Shown here: in pieces, positions 32,494-39,356 of the stretch
Numbering within the stretch: position 1 is the stretch's first letter
Layout of the letters: every line of letters begins with the position of its first letter
From: Paratractidigestivibacter sp963591565
GTDB lineage: Bacteria; Actinomycetota; Coriobacteriia; Coriobacteriales; Atopobiaceae
Reading direction: 5' to 3'
Assembly: GCA_963591565.1 (NCBI GenBank)
Contig: CAVAUD010000004.1
Span: 1 to 39,356 of the forward strand
DNA length: 39,356 nucleotides
The notes under the pieces: model-generated
Databases searched by the model: none
What the model saw: only the letters and a program-made list of their open reading frames with translations
What the model was told of the DNA's origin: nothing
Program-made: the position numbers and the translations under genes

Positions 32494-32916
32494 ATGGCAG
32501 CAACTTCTTTGCAGATCGCCCAGGTGGCCGCCGTCGCCGCCGACGACAAGAAGGCGACCGATATCTGCGTGCTTGACCTCACCGGCAAGACCGATGTCTG
32601 CGACTACTTCGTCGTCTGCACCGGCTCCAACAACCGCCAGGTAGACGCTATCGTCGACGAGATTCGCGAGAAGGTCTCCAAGAACTTTGGGATGAGCCCC
32701 TTGTCCTGCGAGGGCCGCGAGGGCCTGCGCTGGGTCCTTATCGACTACGGCTCGGTCGTGGCCCACGTCTTCACGCCCGAGATGCGCGACTTCTACCGCC
32801 TCGAGCGCCTCTGGGGCGACGCCCCGCGCGTCGAGCTCAACCTCGAGGGCGCCATCGACGAGGCCGGCGTCGAGTATGAGGCCGAGCCTTCCCGCGTCGA
32901 CGAGGACGCTGAGTAA
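32494..32916 (+). CDS. rsfS: Ribosomal silencing factor RsfS
   Basis: RsfS binds L14 on the 50S subunit and blocks joining with the 30S during starvation. The 140 residues contain the DUF143/Iojap core: VLDLTGKTDVCDYFVVCTGS, NRQVDAIVDEI, the EGREGLRWVLIDYGSVVAHVF block and FYRLERLWGDAP. ATG 32494 is chosen because GGGAG lies 8 bases upstream; a TTG at 32479 is less likely. An acidic tail of about 25 residues follows the core. It is the last gene of the obgE-proBA-nadD-yqeK run and is convergent with dinB across 21 bases without a visible terminator. Confidence 0.95.
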   Translation: MAATSLQIAQVAAVAADDKKATDICVLDLTGKTDVCDYFVVCTGSNNRQVDAIVDEIREKVSKNFGMSPLSCEGREGLRWVLIDYGSVVAHVFTPEMRDFYRLERLWGDAPRVELNLEGAIDEAGVEYEAEPSRVDEDAE

Positions 32917-32937
32917 GCGCAGCTCGTCAGCCTTTCG

Positions 32938-34254
32938 TTAGTCCTTGTTCTGGGGCGCCGTGTCCGAGGTCTTCTCGCTAAAGCGAAGTTCACGACCTTG
33001 CGACACGGCGCCTTCTCCAAAGCGCTCGCGGATCTTGTCCGTGGCCTTCGAGAGGCCCGACGTGTCGCGCTTGGGCGCGGCTGCCGTCTTGCCGGCGTCG
33101 TCAATGTCGCCAAAGAGCGCCATCTGCTGCACGGCCGGCGCATCGAAGTGCGACAGGCCCACGCCCACGAGCCGCACCGTCATCCCCGTGGACCAGATTT
33201 GGTCCAGCAGCTCGATCGCCTTCGGGCAAAACACGCGCTCGTCGTCTGTTGGGGCGCCAAGGCGCGTCTGCGCGGTTTTTCCGTGGCAGGCGTCGTACTT
33301 GATCTTGAGGGTGAGCGTGGTCCCCGCCAGGCCTTTCTTACGCAGGCGACGACCGCACAGGGTCCCCACGTGCCAGATCGCGGCCTCGATGTCTCGCCGG
33401 TCGAGAAGGTCCTCGGTAAAGGTCCTCTCGTTCGAGACGGACTTGGTGTCATCGGGTTCCCAGGCGCTCGCGACGGCGCTCTCCTCGCGACCCTGCGCGC
33501 GCAGCACCATGCGAGGCCCCACGACGCCGAACTCCGCCTCCATGCGGCGCACGTCCGCGCGGGCCAGCTGACCCAAGGTCTTGATGCCCATCGTCGCCAG
33601 GCGAGACGCGCTGGCCTGGCCGATGCCGCTCATCGCCTTGACCGGCAAGGGCGCCAAAAACGTCGCCTCGCAGCCCGGCCAGACCACGGTAAAGCCGCGG
33701 GGCTTCTCCTTCTCTGACGCGATCTTGGCCACCGTCTTGTTTGTTCCCAGCCCGATCGAGCAGGTAACGCCCAGCTCGCGCACGCGCGCCTGGATGCGCT
33801 GGCAAATCTCGACGGGGCTCTCCGCGGAATAACGCCCTGGCGTGACATCGAAGAAGGCCTCGTCGATCGAGACCTGCTCGACGTAAGGCGTCTCGTCCAT
33901 GAGTATGGCCATGACCTGGGCAGATAACTCGCGGTAGCGGTCGAAGTGGCCCTGGGTCCAGATGGCTTGCGGGCATAGGCGCTCGGCCTGCGCCGAGGGC
34001 ATCGCCGAGTGGACACCGAACTTGCGCGCCTCGTAGGAGGCCGTGGAGACGACCCCGCGCTTGTTTGCCGACCCGCCCACGATGACGGGCTTGCCGCGCC
34101 ACTCGGGGTGGTCGAGCTGCTCGACCGACGCGAAGAAGGCGTCGAGGTCAAGCAGTCCGATCGCCTTGCCGCGCCAGGCAAGGGCAGGGGAGGGCGCGGG
34201 TCCTGCGGCGCCGGCGGCGGGTTGTGTCGTCTTAGGTTCTCTCATGTCCCCCAT
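32938..34254 (-). CDS. dinB: DNA polymerase IV (Y-family translesion polymerase)
   Basis: This error-prone polymerase bypasses DNA lesions. The 438 residues carry GLLDLDAFFASVEQ (first catalytic Asp), the YVEQVSIDEAFFDVT block with the second acidic pair, a helix-hairpin-helix region (MSGIGQASASRLATMG), a little-finger domain, and a clamp-binding motif QMALF near residue 400. ATG 34254 shares its A with the histidine kinase stop (TAATG); ATG 34245 is an alternative with GGGGGA very close. The first 25 residues are Ala/Pro-rich and poorly conserved. Its coupling to a two-component system is noteworthy. No LexA-type box was recognised. Confidence 0.93.
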   Translation of the reverse strand: MGDMREPKTTQPAAGAAGPAPSPALAWRGKAIGLLDLDAFFASVEQLDHPEWRGKPVIVGGSANKRGVVSTASYEARKFGVHSAMPSAQAERLCPQAIWTQGHFDRYRELSAQVMAILMDETPYVEQVSIDEAFFDVTPGRYSAESPVEICQRIQARVRELGVTCSIGLGTNKTVAKIASEKEKPRGFTVVWPGCEATFLAPLPVKAMSGIGQASASRLATMGIKTLGQLARADVRRMEAEFGVVGPRMVLRAQGREESAVASAWEPDDTKSVSNERTFTEDLLDRRDIEAAIWHVGTLCGRRLRKKGLAGTTLTLKIKYDACHGKTAQTRLGAPTDDERVFCPKAIELLDQIWSTGMTVRLVGVGLSHFDAPAVQQMALFGDIDDAGKTAAAPKRDTSGLSKATDKIRERFGEGAVSQGRELRFSEKTSDTAPQNKD

Positions 34255-35486
34255 TATAGGAAGACGTGGAAGGTTGTCCCCTCGCTGGCCGAGCTGGTGG
34301 CCCAGATTTTTCCGCCGTGGGAGTCGACGATGCTCTTGGCGATGGCAAGGCCCAGCCCAAAGCCGCCGGTCTGCTGGCGGGTGCGGGCCTCGTCGGTGCG
34401 GTAGAAGCGGTCGAAGAGGTGGTCGAGGTCCTTCTGCTCGATGGCCGGGCCGGAGTTGTTGACCTCGAGCGTCGTGTTCTTGCCCGTTTTTCTCAGCGTC
34501 ACCTTGACGGGCTTGCCCTTCTCGGAGTACTTGGTCGCGTTGTCGAGAAGGGTCTTGGCCACGCGCTCGAGCTGAACCTTGTCGCCGTTCACGGTGACGT
34601 TTGGCTGCAGGTCGGCCTCGATCGAGCAGCCGCGCTCGAAGGCCAGCGCGTCGAACTCCAGAACCGCGCTGTCCACGGCATCGGTGAAGTTGAAGTCGAC
34701 CATCTGGGGCTTGGGCGCCGTNNNNNNNNNNNNNNNNNNNNNNNNNNNNNNNNNNNNNNNNNNNNNNNNNNNNNNNNNNNNNNNNNNNNNNNNNNNNNNN
34801 NNNNNNNNNNNNNNNNNNNNNNNNNNNNNNNNNNNNNNNNNNNNNNNNNNNNNNNNNNNNNNNNNNNNNNNNNNNNNNNNNNNNNNNNNNNNNNNNNNNN
34901 NNNNNNNNNNNNNNNNNNNNNNNNNNNNNNNNNNNNNNNNNNNNNNNNNNNNNGGCTTCACGGCCCGCTTGGCGAGCGCCCGCACGACGAGCCACAGGGC
35001 GATCATCGAGCAGACGAAGATCACGGCGTCGATGGCCAGCTGCTTGAAGAATGTCGTGTCTCGGCCGCGCGTGTCGCAGATCGCGATGCGGTAGCCCCAC
35101 GACGTCTCCTTCTTCTTCCACGCCAGGTGGTGCTCGTAGTCGGTCCCCTGGTCCTCGGTTGAGCAGGAGGCCCTATAAAGCAGGTCGCTGAGAAGGTCGT
35201 CGTCGATGTCGATGGGGGTGTCGCTCTTGCTCAGCATGATGCCGCCGGCGTTGGCGTCGACGGTGATGACGAGCATGCTGTCGGCGCCTCCCGGCCCCAG
35301 GCCCGACTCGCCCATGCGGGCGCTTCTCGCATAGCCGTCTGCCAGGCTCTTGCTCAACAAAGCCCAGGTGGTGGACGTTTGGGTGGTCCAGTTGGCCACA
35401 AGCGTCGAGCCTAGGGCAAGCACCAGCACAAGGCCGGTCAAGGACATGGTGATGAGCGTCAACTCACGCTGGAGCTTTTCAAGCAT
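34254..35486 (-). CDS. Sensor histidine kinase (interrupted by a sequence gap)
   Basis: This membrane sensor is paired with the response regulator upstream. It has a first transmembrane helix (about residues 9-31), an extracytoplasmic domain of about 115 residues, and a second helix (about 150-170). After the gap come the ATPase motifs: LLDNATKYS (N box), DLDHLFDRFYRTDEAR (F box) and GGFGLGLAIAKSIVDSHGG (G box). The 232 unknown bases remove about 78 residues, exactly where the phospho-accepting histidine and dimerisation helices should be. The flanking parts stay in the same frame across the gap, so an intact gene is likely. The ligand is unknown. ATG 35486 has AGAGG 5 bases upstream. Confidence 0.88.
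   Translation of the reverse strand: MLEKLQRELTLITMSLTGLVLVLALGSTLVANWTTQTSTTWALLSKSLADGYARSARMGESGLGPGGADSMLVITVDANAGGIMLSKSDTPIDIDDDLLSDLLYRASCSTEDQGTDYEHHLAWKKKETSWGYRIAICDTRGRDTTFFKQLAIDAVIFVCSMIALWLVVRALAKRAVKXXXXXXXXXXXXXXXXXXXXXXXXXXXXXXXXXXXXXXXXXXXXXXXXXXXXXXXXXXXXXXXXXXXXXXXXXXXXXXTAPKPQMVDFNFTDAVDSAVLEFDALAFERGCSIEADLQPNVTVNGDKVQLERVAKTLLDNATKYSEKGKPVKVTLRKTGKNTTLEVNNSGPAIEQKDLDHLFDRFYRTDEARTRQQTGGFGLGLAIAKSIVDSHGGKIWATSSASEGTTFHVFL
34722..34953. other. Assembly gap (232 N) inside the histidine kinase gene
   Basis: A run of 232 undetermined bases. Both sides belong to the same kinase reading frame, and the missing 78 codons suit the size of a HisKA region, so the gap length is probably close to true. 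Any reading frame drawn across it on other frames is an artefact. Confidence 0.98.
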
Positions 35487-35567
35487 GCGGGCCTCTGGAG
35501 GGTAGCTGGCGAGAAGGACAGGGCAGTGGTTTCAAGGCAGGGAAGTGCCGCGGCGGGCGCAGGCGCG

Positions 35568-36254
<687 letters not shown>

Positions 36255-36376
36255 GGGAGCCCTCTCTTTCAGGTTACTGATAGACGATGAGTCAATCGTA
36301 CCCAGCGGGACTTAAATCCGCCTGAACCTTGGGCCCGGGGCGGGCGCGAAGGCCCAGCATTCACAAAAACTGCACC

Positions 36377-36404
36377 TTGCCAGCAGCGCGAACAGTCGTA
36401 AACT
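36377..36404 (+). promoter_or_regulatory. Promoter of the rpsP operon
   Basis: TTGCCA (36377-36382), a 16-base spacer and TAAACT (36399-36404) form a good sigma70-like promoter about 70 bases before rpsP. The rest of 36255-36477 holds the divergent control region of the response regulator, with no gene seen. Confidence 0.6.
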
Positions 36405-36415
36405 GTATGACTGTT
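36391..36415. promoter_or_regulatory. Inverted repeat spanning the rpsP -10 (possible operator)
   Basis: AACAGTC (36391-36397) and GACTGTT (36409-36415) are perfect 7-bp inverted repeats centred on the -10 hexamer. A second overlapping pair, ACAGT/ACTGT, lies at 36392-36396 and 36402-36406. The position suits a repressor site. It is mostly upstream of the expected transcription start, so an RNA hairpin is less likely. The binding protein is unknown. Confidence 0.4.
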
Positions 36416-36477
36416 CTGTGGCTTGCGGTGCGGCCTACCCAAATACTACGTGCACCGCCCGTATGGAGGAGTTTTAA

Positions 36478-36813
36478 TTGGCAGTCAAGATTCGCCTGGC
36501 CCGTCACGGTGCCAAGAAGCGCCCGTACTACCGCGTCGTCGTCGCTGACGGCCGCATGCCCCGCGACGGTCGCTACATCGAGCTCGTTGGTCGCTACAAC
36601 CCGCTGACCAACCCCAAGACCATCGACATCAACATCGAGAAGGTCGACGAGTGGATCGCCAAGGGTGCCCAGCCCACCAACACCGTTGCCCACCTGATCG
36701 ACATCGCCCGTGGCGACAAGCCCGCTGCCGAGAAGAAGGCCAAGCTCTCCAAGAAGGCCGCCGCTAAGGCCGCTGCCGCCGCCGAGGCCGCCGCTGAGGC
36801 TGACGCCGAGTAG
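36478..36813 (+). CDS. rpsP: 30S ribosomal protein S16
   Basis: The 111-residue small-subunit protein begins (M)AVKIRLARHGAKKRPYYRVV, the S16 signature. The start codon is TTG 36478, fixed by GGAGGAG 6 bases upstream and by the family N-terminus; no ATG is available. A TTG start on a ribosomal protein gene is unusual. The C-terminal 35 residues are Lys/Ala-rich and low complexity beyond the conserved domain. It heads the rpsP-khpA-rimM-trmD-lepB run. Confidence 0.97.
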   Translation: MAVKIRLARHGAKKRPYYRVVVADGRMPRDGRYIELVGRYNPLTNPKTIDINIEKVDEWIAKGAQPTNTVAHLIDIARGDKPAAEKKAKLSKKAAAKAAAAAEAAAEADAE

Positions 36814-36830
36814 TCTGCGTGGTCGATTAC

Positions 36831-37121
36831 ATGGAGACCACACAGGATACCGAGCTCGTCGCCGAGGAAGAGGAGATGGCCTCCGACAAGGTCGCTGACC
36901 TCGTCGAGTACATCGTCTGCGGACTCGTCGACGACCAGGACGCGGTCTCCCTTGACGTGACTGACGGCGAGGAGGGCTCCCTCATCGAGGTGAGCTGCTC
37001 CGAGGCCGACGCAGGCCGTGTCATCGGCCGCAAGGGCCGTACCATTAAGGCAATCCGCACGCTCGCCCGCGCCTTGGGCCAGCGTGTCGGCACCGACGTC
37101 GAGGTTGAGGTCGTAGGCTAG
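36831..37121 (+). CDS. khpA: KH-domain RNA-binding protein KhpA
   Basis: This small RNA-binding protein is commonly found between rpsP and rimM; homologues pair with KhpB and affect cell elongation and division in streptococci. The conserved part begins at about LVEYIVCGLVDDQDAVSL and has the KH signature GRVIGRKGRTIKAIRTL. The start is uncertain. ATG 36831 gives 96 residues with an acidic N-terminus. ATG 36876 gives 81 residues, the usual length, with AGGA 7 bases upstream. GTG 36819 is also open. I list the middle choice, since the extra codons have the GC-rich third positions of coding DNA. Confidence 0.85.
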   Translation: METTQDTELVAEEEEMASDKVADLVEYIVCGLVDDQDAVSLDVTDGEEGSLIEVSCSEADAGRVIGRKGRTIKAIRTLARALGQRVGTDVEVEVVG

Positions 37122-37127
37122 CGCCAT

Positions 37128-37649
37128 ATGCAGCAACGCTTTAAGTGCATAGCCCGTGTGGAGAAGACCCACGGGAGAAAAGGGGAGGTCGTGACGGTTC
37201 CCGCCTACGGCCTTCCCTCACTTATGCGTAAAGGCATGACGGTGGCCGTGGTCCCGCCCGCCCTCAAGGGCTCGCGCTGGCACGAGGTGCTGCGCGTCGA
37301 GGACGACGACCGCGCGGGTTCCTTGGTCTCGCTTTCGGGCGTGGGCGACATCGCCTGCGCCGAGGAGCTTGTGGGCAAGTACGTGCTCGCCTGTGTGGAC
37401 GACCTGCCCGAGGACCTCACCCTTCACGACCCGCGTGCCCTTATCGGCCGCGAGGTCAATCACGTCACGGGGCTGGCCCTGGGCGAAATCACCGAGGTCA
37501 TGTGCGGCCCGGCCAACGACGTCTGGGTCATCGAGGGCGAGCTCGGCGAGGTTCTTCTCCCCGTCATCGACCAGGTTGTTGTCGAAGTGCCCGAACAAGG
37601 CGCAATTACCGTTGACGCCACCGGATTTCTGGGAAAGGTTGATCTTTGA
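37128..37649 (+). CDS. rimM: Ribosome maturation factor RimM
   Basis: RimM helps assemble the 30S head and binds S19. The 173-residue protein has an N-terminal domain starting IARVEKTHGRKGEVVTVPA and a C-terminal PRC-barrel (about 95-170, with LIGREVNHVTG and VLLPVIDQVV). Sequence is rather divergent, but position between khpA and trmD supports the call. ATG 37128 lies 6 bases after khpA. Its stop shares a base with the trmD start (TGATG). Confidence 0.92.
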   Translation: MQQRFKCIARVEKTHGRKGEVVTVPAYGLPSLMRKGMTVAVVPPALKGSRWHEVLRVEDDDRAGSLVSLSGVGDIACAEELVGKYVLACVDDLPEDLTLHDPRALIGREVNHVTGLALGEITEVMCGPANDVWVIEGELGEVLLPVIDQVVVEVPEQGAITVDATGFLGKVDL

Positions 37650-38383
37650 TGCACTTTGAGATCGTCTCGACCATTCCGCAGGTATTTGCCCCTTATTTGG
37701 ACACATCCATCCTGGGCCGCGCCCAGAAGAAGCAGGTCTTCACCTACGAGGCCTATGACCTGCACGAGTGGTCGCACGACAAGCACAAGAAGGTAGACGA
37801 CTACACCTTTGGCGGCGGCCAGGGCCTTCTTATGAAGCCGGCGCCCATCTTCGAGGCGGTGGAGGAGATCTCGGCCTCCAAGCCTACTAAGCCCTGCGTC
37901 GTGTTTTTCTCGCCCGTGGGAACCCCCTACACGCAGGCCTGCGCCGAGCGCCTCTCGCATGAGGAGCGCGTCATCTTTGTCTGCGGCCGTTACGAGGGTA
38001 TGGACGAGCGCGCCTACTCGCTGGCAGACGAGGTCTTCTCGCTGGGTGACTACGTCTTGACCGGGGGAGAGCTGGCCGCCATGGCCGTCATCGACTCGGT
38101 CGTGCGTTTGCTACCGGGAGGCCTCGGCAACGACAAGAGCGCCGAGGACGAGTCCTTCTCCGACGGCCTTCTCGAGTATGCCCAGTACACGCGCCCGGCG
38201 AGCTTTCGCGACATGGACGTGCCGGAGGTCCTTCTCTCCGGCAACCACGGCGAGGTCGACAAGTGGCGCCGCAAGAGCCAGATCGAGCGCACCGCCAAGT
38301 GGCGCCCCGACCTACTTGAGGCGGCCGAGCTCACGCCCGACGAGCGCGCCTTCGCCGATTCTCTTCTGTCCCAGGAATCCTAG
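37649..38383 (+). CDS. trmD: tRNA (guanine-N1)-methyltransferase TrmD
   Basis: TrmD methylates G37 next to the anticodon using S-adenosylmethionine, preventing frameshifts. The 244 residues show the SPOUT-class knot: DDYTFGGGQGLLMKPAPIFEAV, FVCGRYEGMDERA, and LGDYVLTGGELAAMAVID. ATG 37649 is coupled to the rimM stop and has GAAAGG about 10 bases upstream; the TTG three bases earlier is possible but unneeded. The usual next gene, rplS (L19), is absent and a signal peptidase follows instead. Confidence 0.97.
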   Translation: MHFEIVSTIPQVFAPYLDTSILGRAQKKQVFTYEAYDLHEWSHDKHKKVDDYTFGGGQGLLMKPAPIFEAVEEISASKPTKPCVVFFSPVGTPYTQACAERLSHEERVIFVCGRYEGMDERAYSLADEVFSLGDYVLTGGELAAMAVIDSVVRLLPGGLGNDKSAEDESFSDGLLEYAQYTRPASFRDMDVPEVLLSGNHGEVDKWRRKSQIERTAKWRPDLLEAAELTPDERAFADSLLSQES

Positions 38384-38394
38384 GGAGGCCCGCC

Positions 38395-38952
38395 ATGGCA
38401 CAAAAGGGTGAATCCCGTGGCCGCGGGGTCCTTGAGCTCATCTTATCCATCGTCGTCGCCATCGGCATCGCGATTTTCCTGCGCACCTTCGTCATAGGCG
38501 TCTACCAGGTGCCCACCGGCTCGATGCTCGAGACGATCCAGGAAGGCGACCTGTTGGTCGGCGAGAAGGTCTCGCTTCACGCGTCGAGCCCCAAATACGG
38601 CGACGTCGTCACCTTCGACAGCCCCATGAACCCGGGGACGACCCTCATCAAGCGCGTCATCGCGACGGCGGGCCAGGTCATCGACCTGAAGGACGGCATC
38701 GTCTACATCGACGGCCAGGCCCTGGACGAGGCGTCCTACACCTTGGGCAAGCGCACCGACTCGCTTTCCAACTACGACGGCGCGGCGGGCATCACCTACC
38801 CCTACACCGTGCCCGCCGGCTGCGTCTTTGTCATGGGAGACAACCGCACCAACTCTTTGGACTCGCGCTACTTTGGACCCGTCTCGGTGAGTGCGGTAAC
38901 ATCGAAGGCGCTTTTCATCTACTGGCCTATCAGCGACGTTCGAACTTTGTAA
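38395..38952 (+). CDS. lepB: Signal peptidase I
   Basis: This membrane serine protease cleaves signal peptides from exported proteins. The 185-residue protein has one N-terminal transmembrane helix (about residues 12-35), the catalytic Ser43 in VPTGSMLETI, and the catalytic Lys86 in TLIKRVIA. The C-terminal box is MGDNRTNSLDSRYFGPV. This short, single-helix form is typical of Gram-positive enzymes. The ATG lies 11 bases after trmD, with a GGGAGG ribosome site. Confidence 0.96.
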   Translation: MAQKGESRGRGVLELILSIVVAIGIAIFLRTFVIGVYQVPTGSMLETIQEGDLLVGEKVSLHASSPKYGDVVTFDSPMNPGTTLIKRVIATAGQVIDLKDGIVYIDGQALDEASYTLGKRTDSLSNYDGAAGITYPYTVPAGCVFVMGDNRTNSLDSRYFGPVSVSAVTSKALFIYWPISDVRTL

Positions 38953-38982
38953 GCCACACGCTTTGGCAAAGGGGAGACCTCT

Positions 38983-39356
38983 ATGAACAAAAACGCCCTC
39001 ACGTTCCAAGACATGATCTTAGAGCTTGAGCATTACTGGGCAAAGCAGGGCTGCACCGTCATGCAGCCCTACGACTCCGAGGTGGGCGCGGGCACCTTCC
39101 ACACCGCGACCACGCTGCGCAGCCTCGGGCCCGCCGCCTGGCGCACCTGCTACCCGCAGCCCTGCCGCCGCCCGGCAGACGGCCGCTACGGCGAGAACCC
39201 CAACCGCATGCAGCACTACTACCAGTTCCAGGTCATCCTGAAGCCCTGCCCGGTCGACTCGCAGGACCTCTACCTGGGCTCCCTTAAGGCCATCGGCCTC
39301 GACCCCGACGAGCACGACGTGCGCTTCGTCGAGGACGACTGGGAGAGCCCGACCCT
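38983..39356 (+). CDS. glyQ: Glycyl-tRNA synthetase alpha subunit (partial, cut by window end)
   Basis: The first 124 residues are visible and the gene runs off the window. The sequence TFQDMILELEHYWAKQGC, a QPYDSEVGAGTFHTATTLR block, ENPNRMQHYYQFQVILKP and DLYLGSLKAIGL are diagnostic for the catalytic alpha subunit of the alpha2-beta2 glycyl-tRNA synthetase. glyS should follow outside the window. ATG 38983 has AAAGGGGAG upstream. Only 30 bases separate it from lepB, so no T-box regulator lies directly before it. The two-subunit form is uncommon in Actinomycetota outside Coriobacteriia. Confidence 0.96.
   Translation, partial: MNKNALTFQDMILELEHYWAKQGCTVMQPYDSEVGAGTFHTATTLRSLGPAAWRTCYPQPCRRPADGRYGENPNRMQHYYQFQVILKPCPVDSQDLYLGSLKAIGLDPDEHDVRFVEDDWESPT

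Noticed and set aside
32938..35121. One reading frame running from dinB through the N run as a giant fusion
   Set aside because: The upstream part lies in the wrong frame for the kinase and crosses undetermined bases; dinB starts at the TAATG junction with the kinase stop.
38953..38982. Possible T-box before glyQ
   Set aside because: Only 30 bases separate lepB and glyQ, and they hold little beyond the ribosome site.

Overview
The window is high-GC, densely coded chromosomal DNA from a bacterium. I infer the class Coriobacteriia (Actinomycetota; Olsenella/Atopobium/Collinsella-like). The grounds are the GC-rich third codon positions, frequent GTG and TTG starts, a two-subunit type glycyl-tRNA synthetase (glyQ), a full elongation cell-wall set (mreBCD, mrdA, rodA), and PTS-type sequence in an actinobacterial setting. 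This is a judgement from gene content, not a database match. I see no phage, insertion sequence or CRISPR array, and no gene-free stretch over 300 bases. The longest are about 223 bases at 36255-36477, about 190 at 26458-26647, and a 232-base run of N inside a histidine kinase gene.

Layout. (1) 1-1942: a structured 3' region, then trpS (-) divergent from a 5-formyltetrahydrofolate cyclo-ligase gene (+). (2) 2032-11020 (-): one compact aromatic amino acid operon, read aroF-tyrA-aroB-aroA-aroC-pheA-aroEK-aroQ. It encodes every step from PEP plus erythrose-4-phosphate to chorismate, and both the phenylalanine and tyrosine branches. Two proteins are fusions: shikimate dehydrogenase with shikimate kinase, and, more surprisingly, a PTS EIIB domain with type II dehydroquinase. 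(3) 11154-13712 (+): tRNA-Arg(CCG), a terminator, and a CtpE-like P-type ATPase. (4) 13841-14887 (+): a zinc-ribbon single-pass membrane protein of unknown role. (5) 14992-26457 (+): cyclophilin, TPR membrane protein, mreB-mreC-mreD-mrdA-rodA, a DUF697 protein, a TIGR03960-type radical SAM protein and its DUF2344 partner. (6) 26648-32916 (+): rplU-rpmA, terminator, obgE-proB-proA-nadD-yqeK-rsfS. (7) 32938-36254 (-): an OmpR-type response regulator, a histidine kinase (interrupted by the N run) and dinB. (8) 36478-39356 (+): rpsP-khpA-rimM-trmD-lepB and the 5' part of glyQ.

How it fits together. Regions 5, 6 and 8 are growth functions: rod-shape wall synthesis, ribosome assembly and maturation, tRNA modification and protein export. 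Region 2 is a self-contained biosynthetic module. The EIIB-AroQ fusion could tie it to the phosphotransferase system, because PEP is both the PTS phosphoryl donor and a substrate for two enzymes of this operon. That link is a hypothesis and is the most interesting idea in the window.
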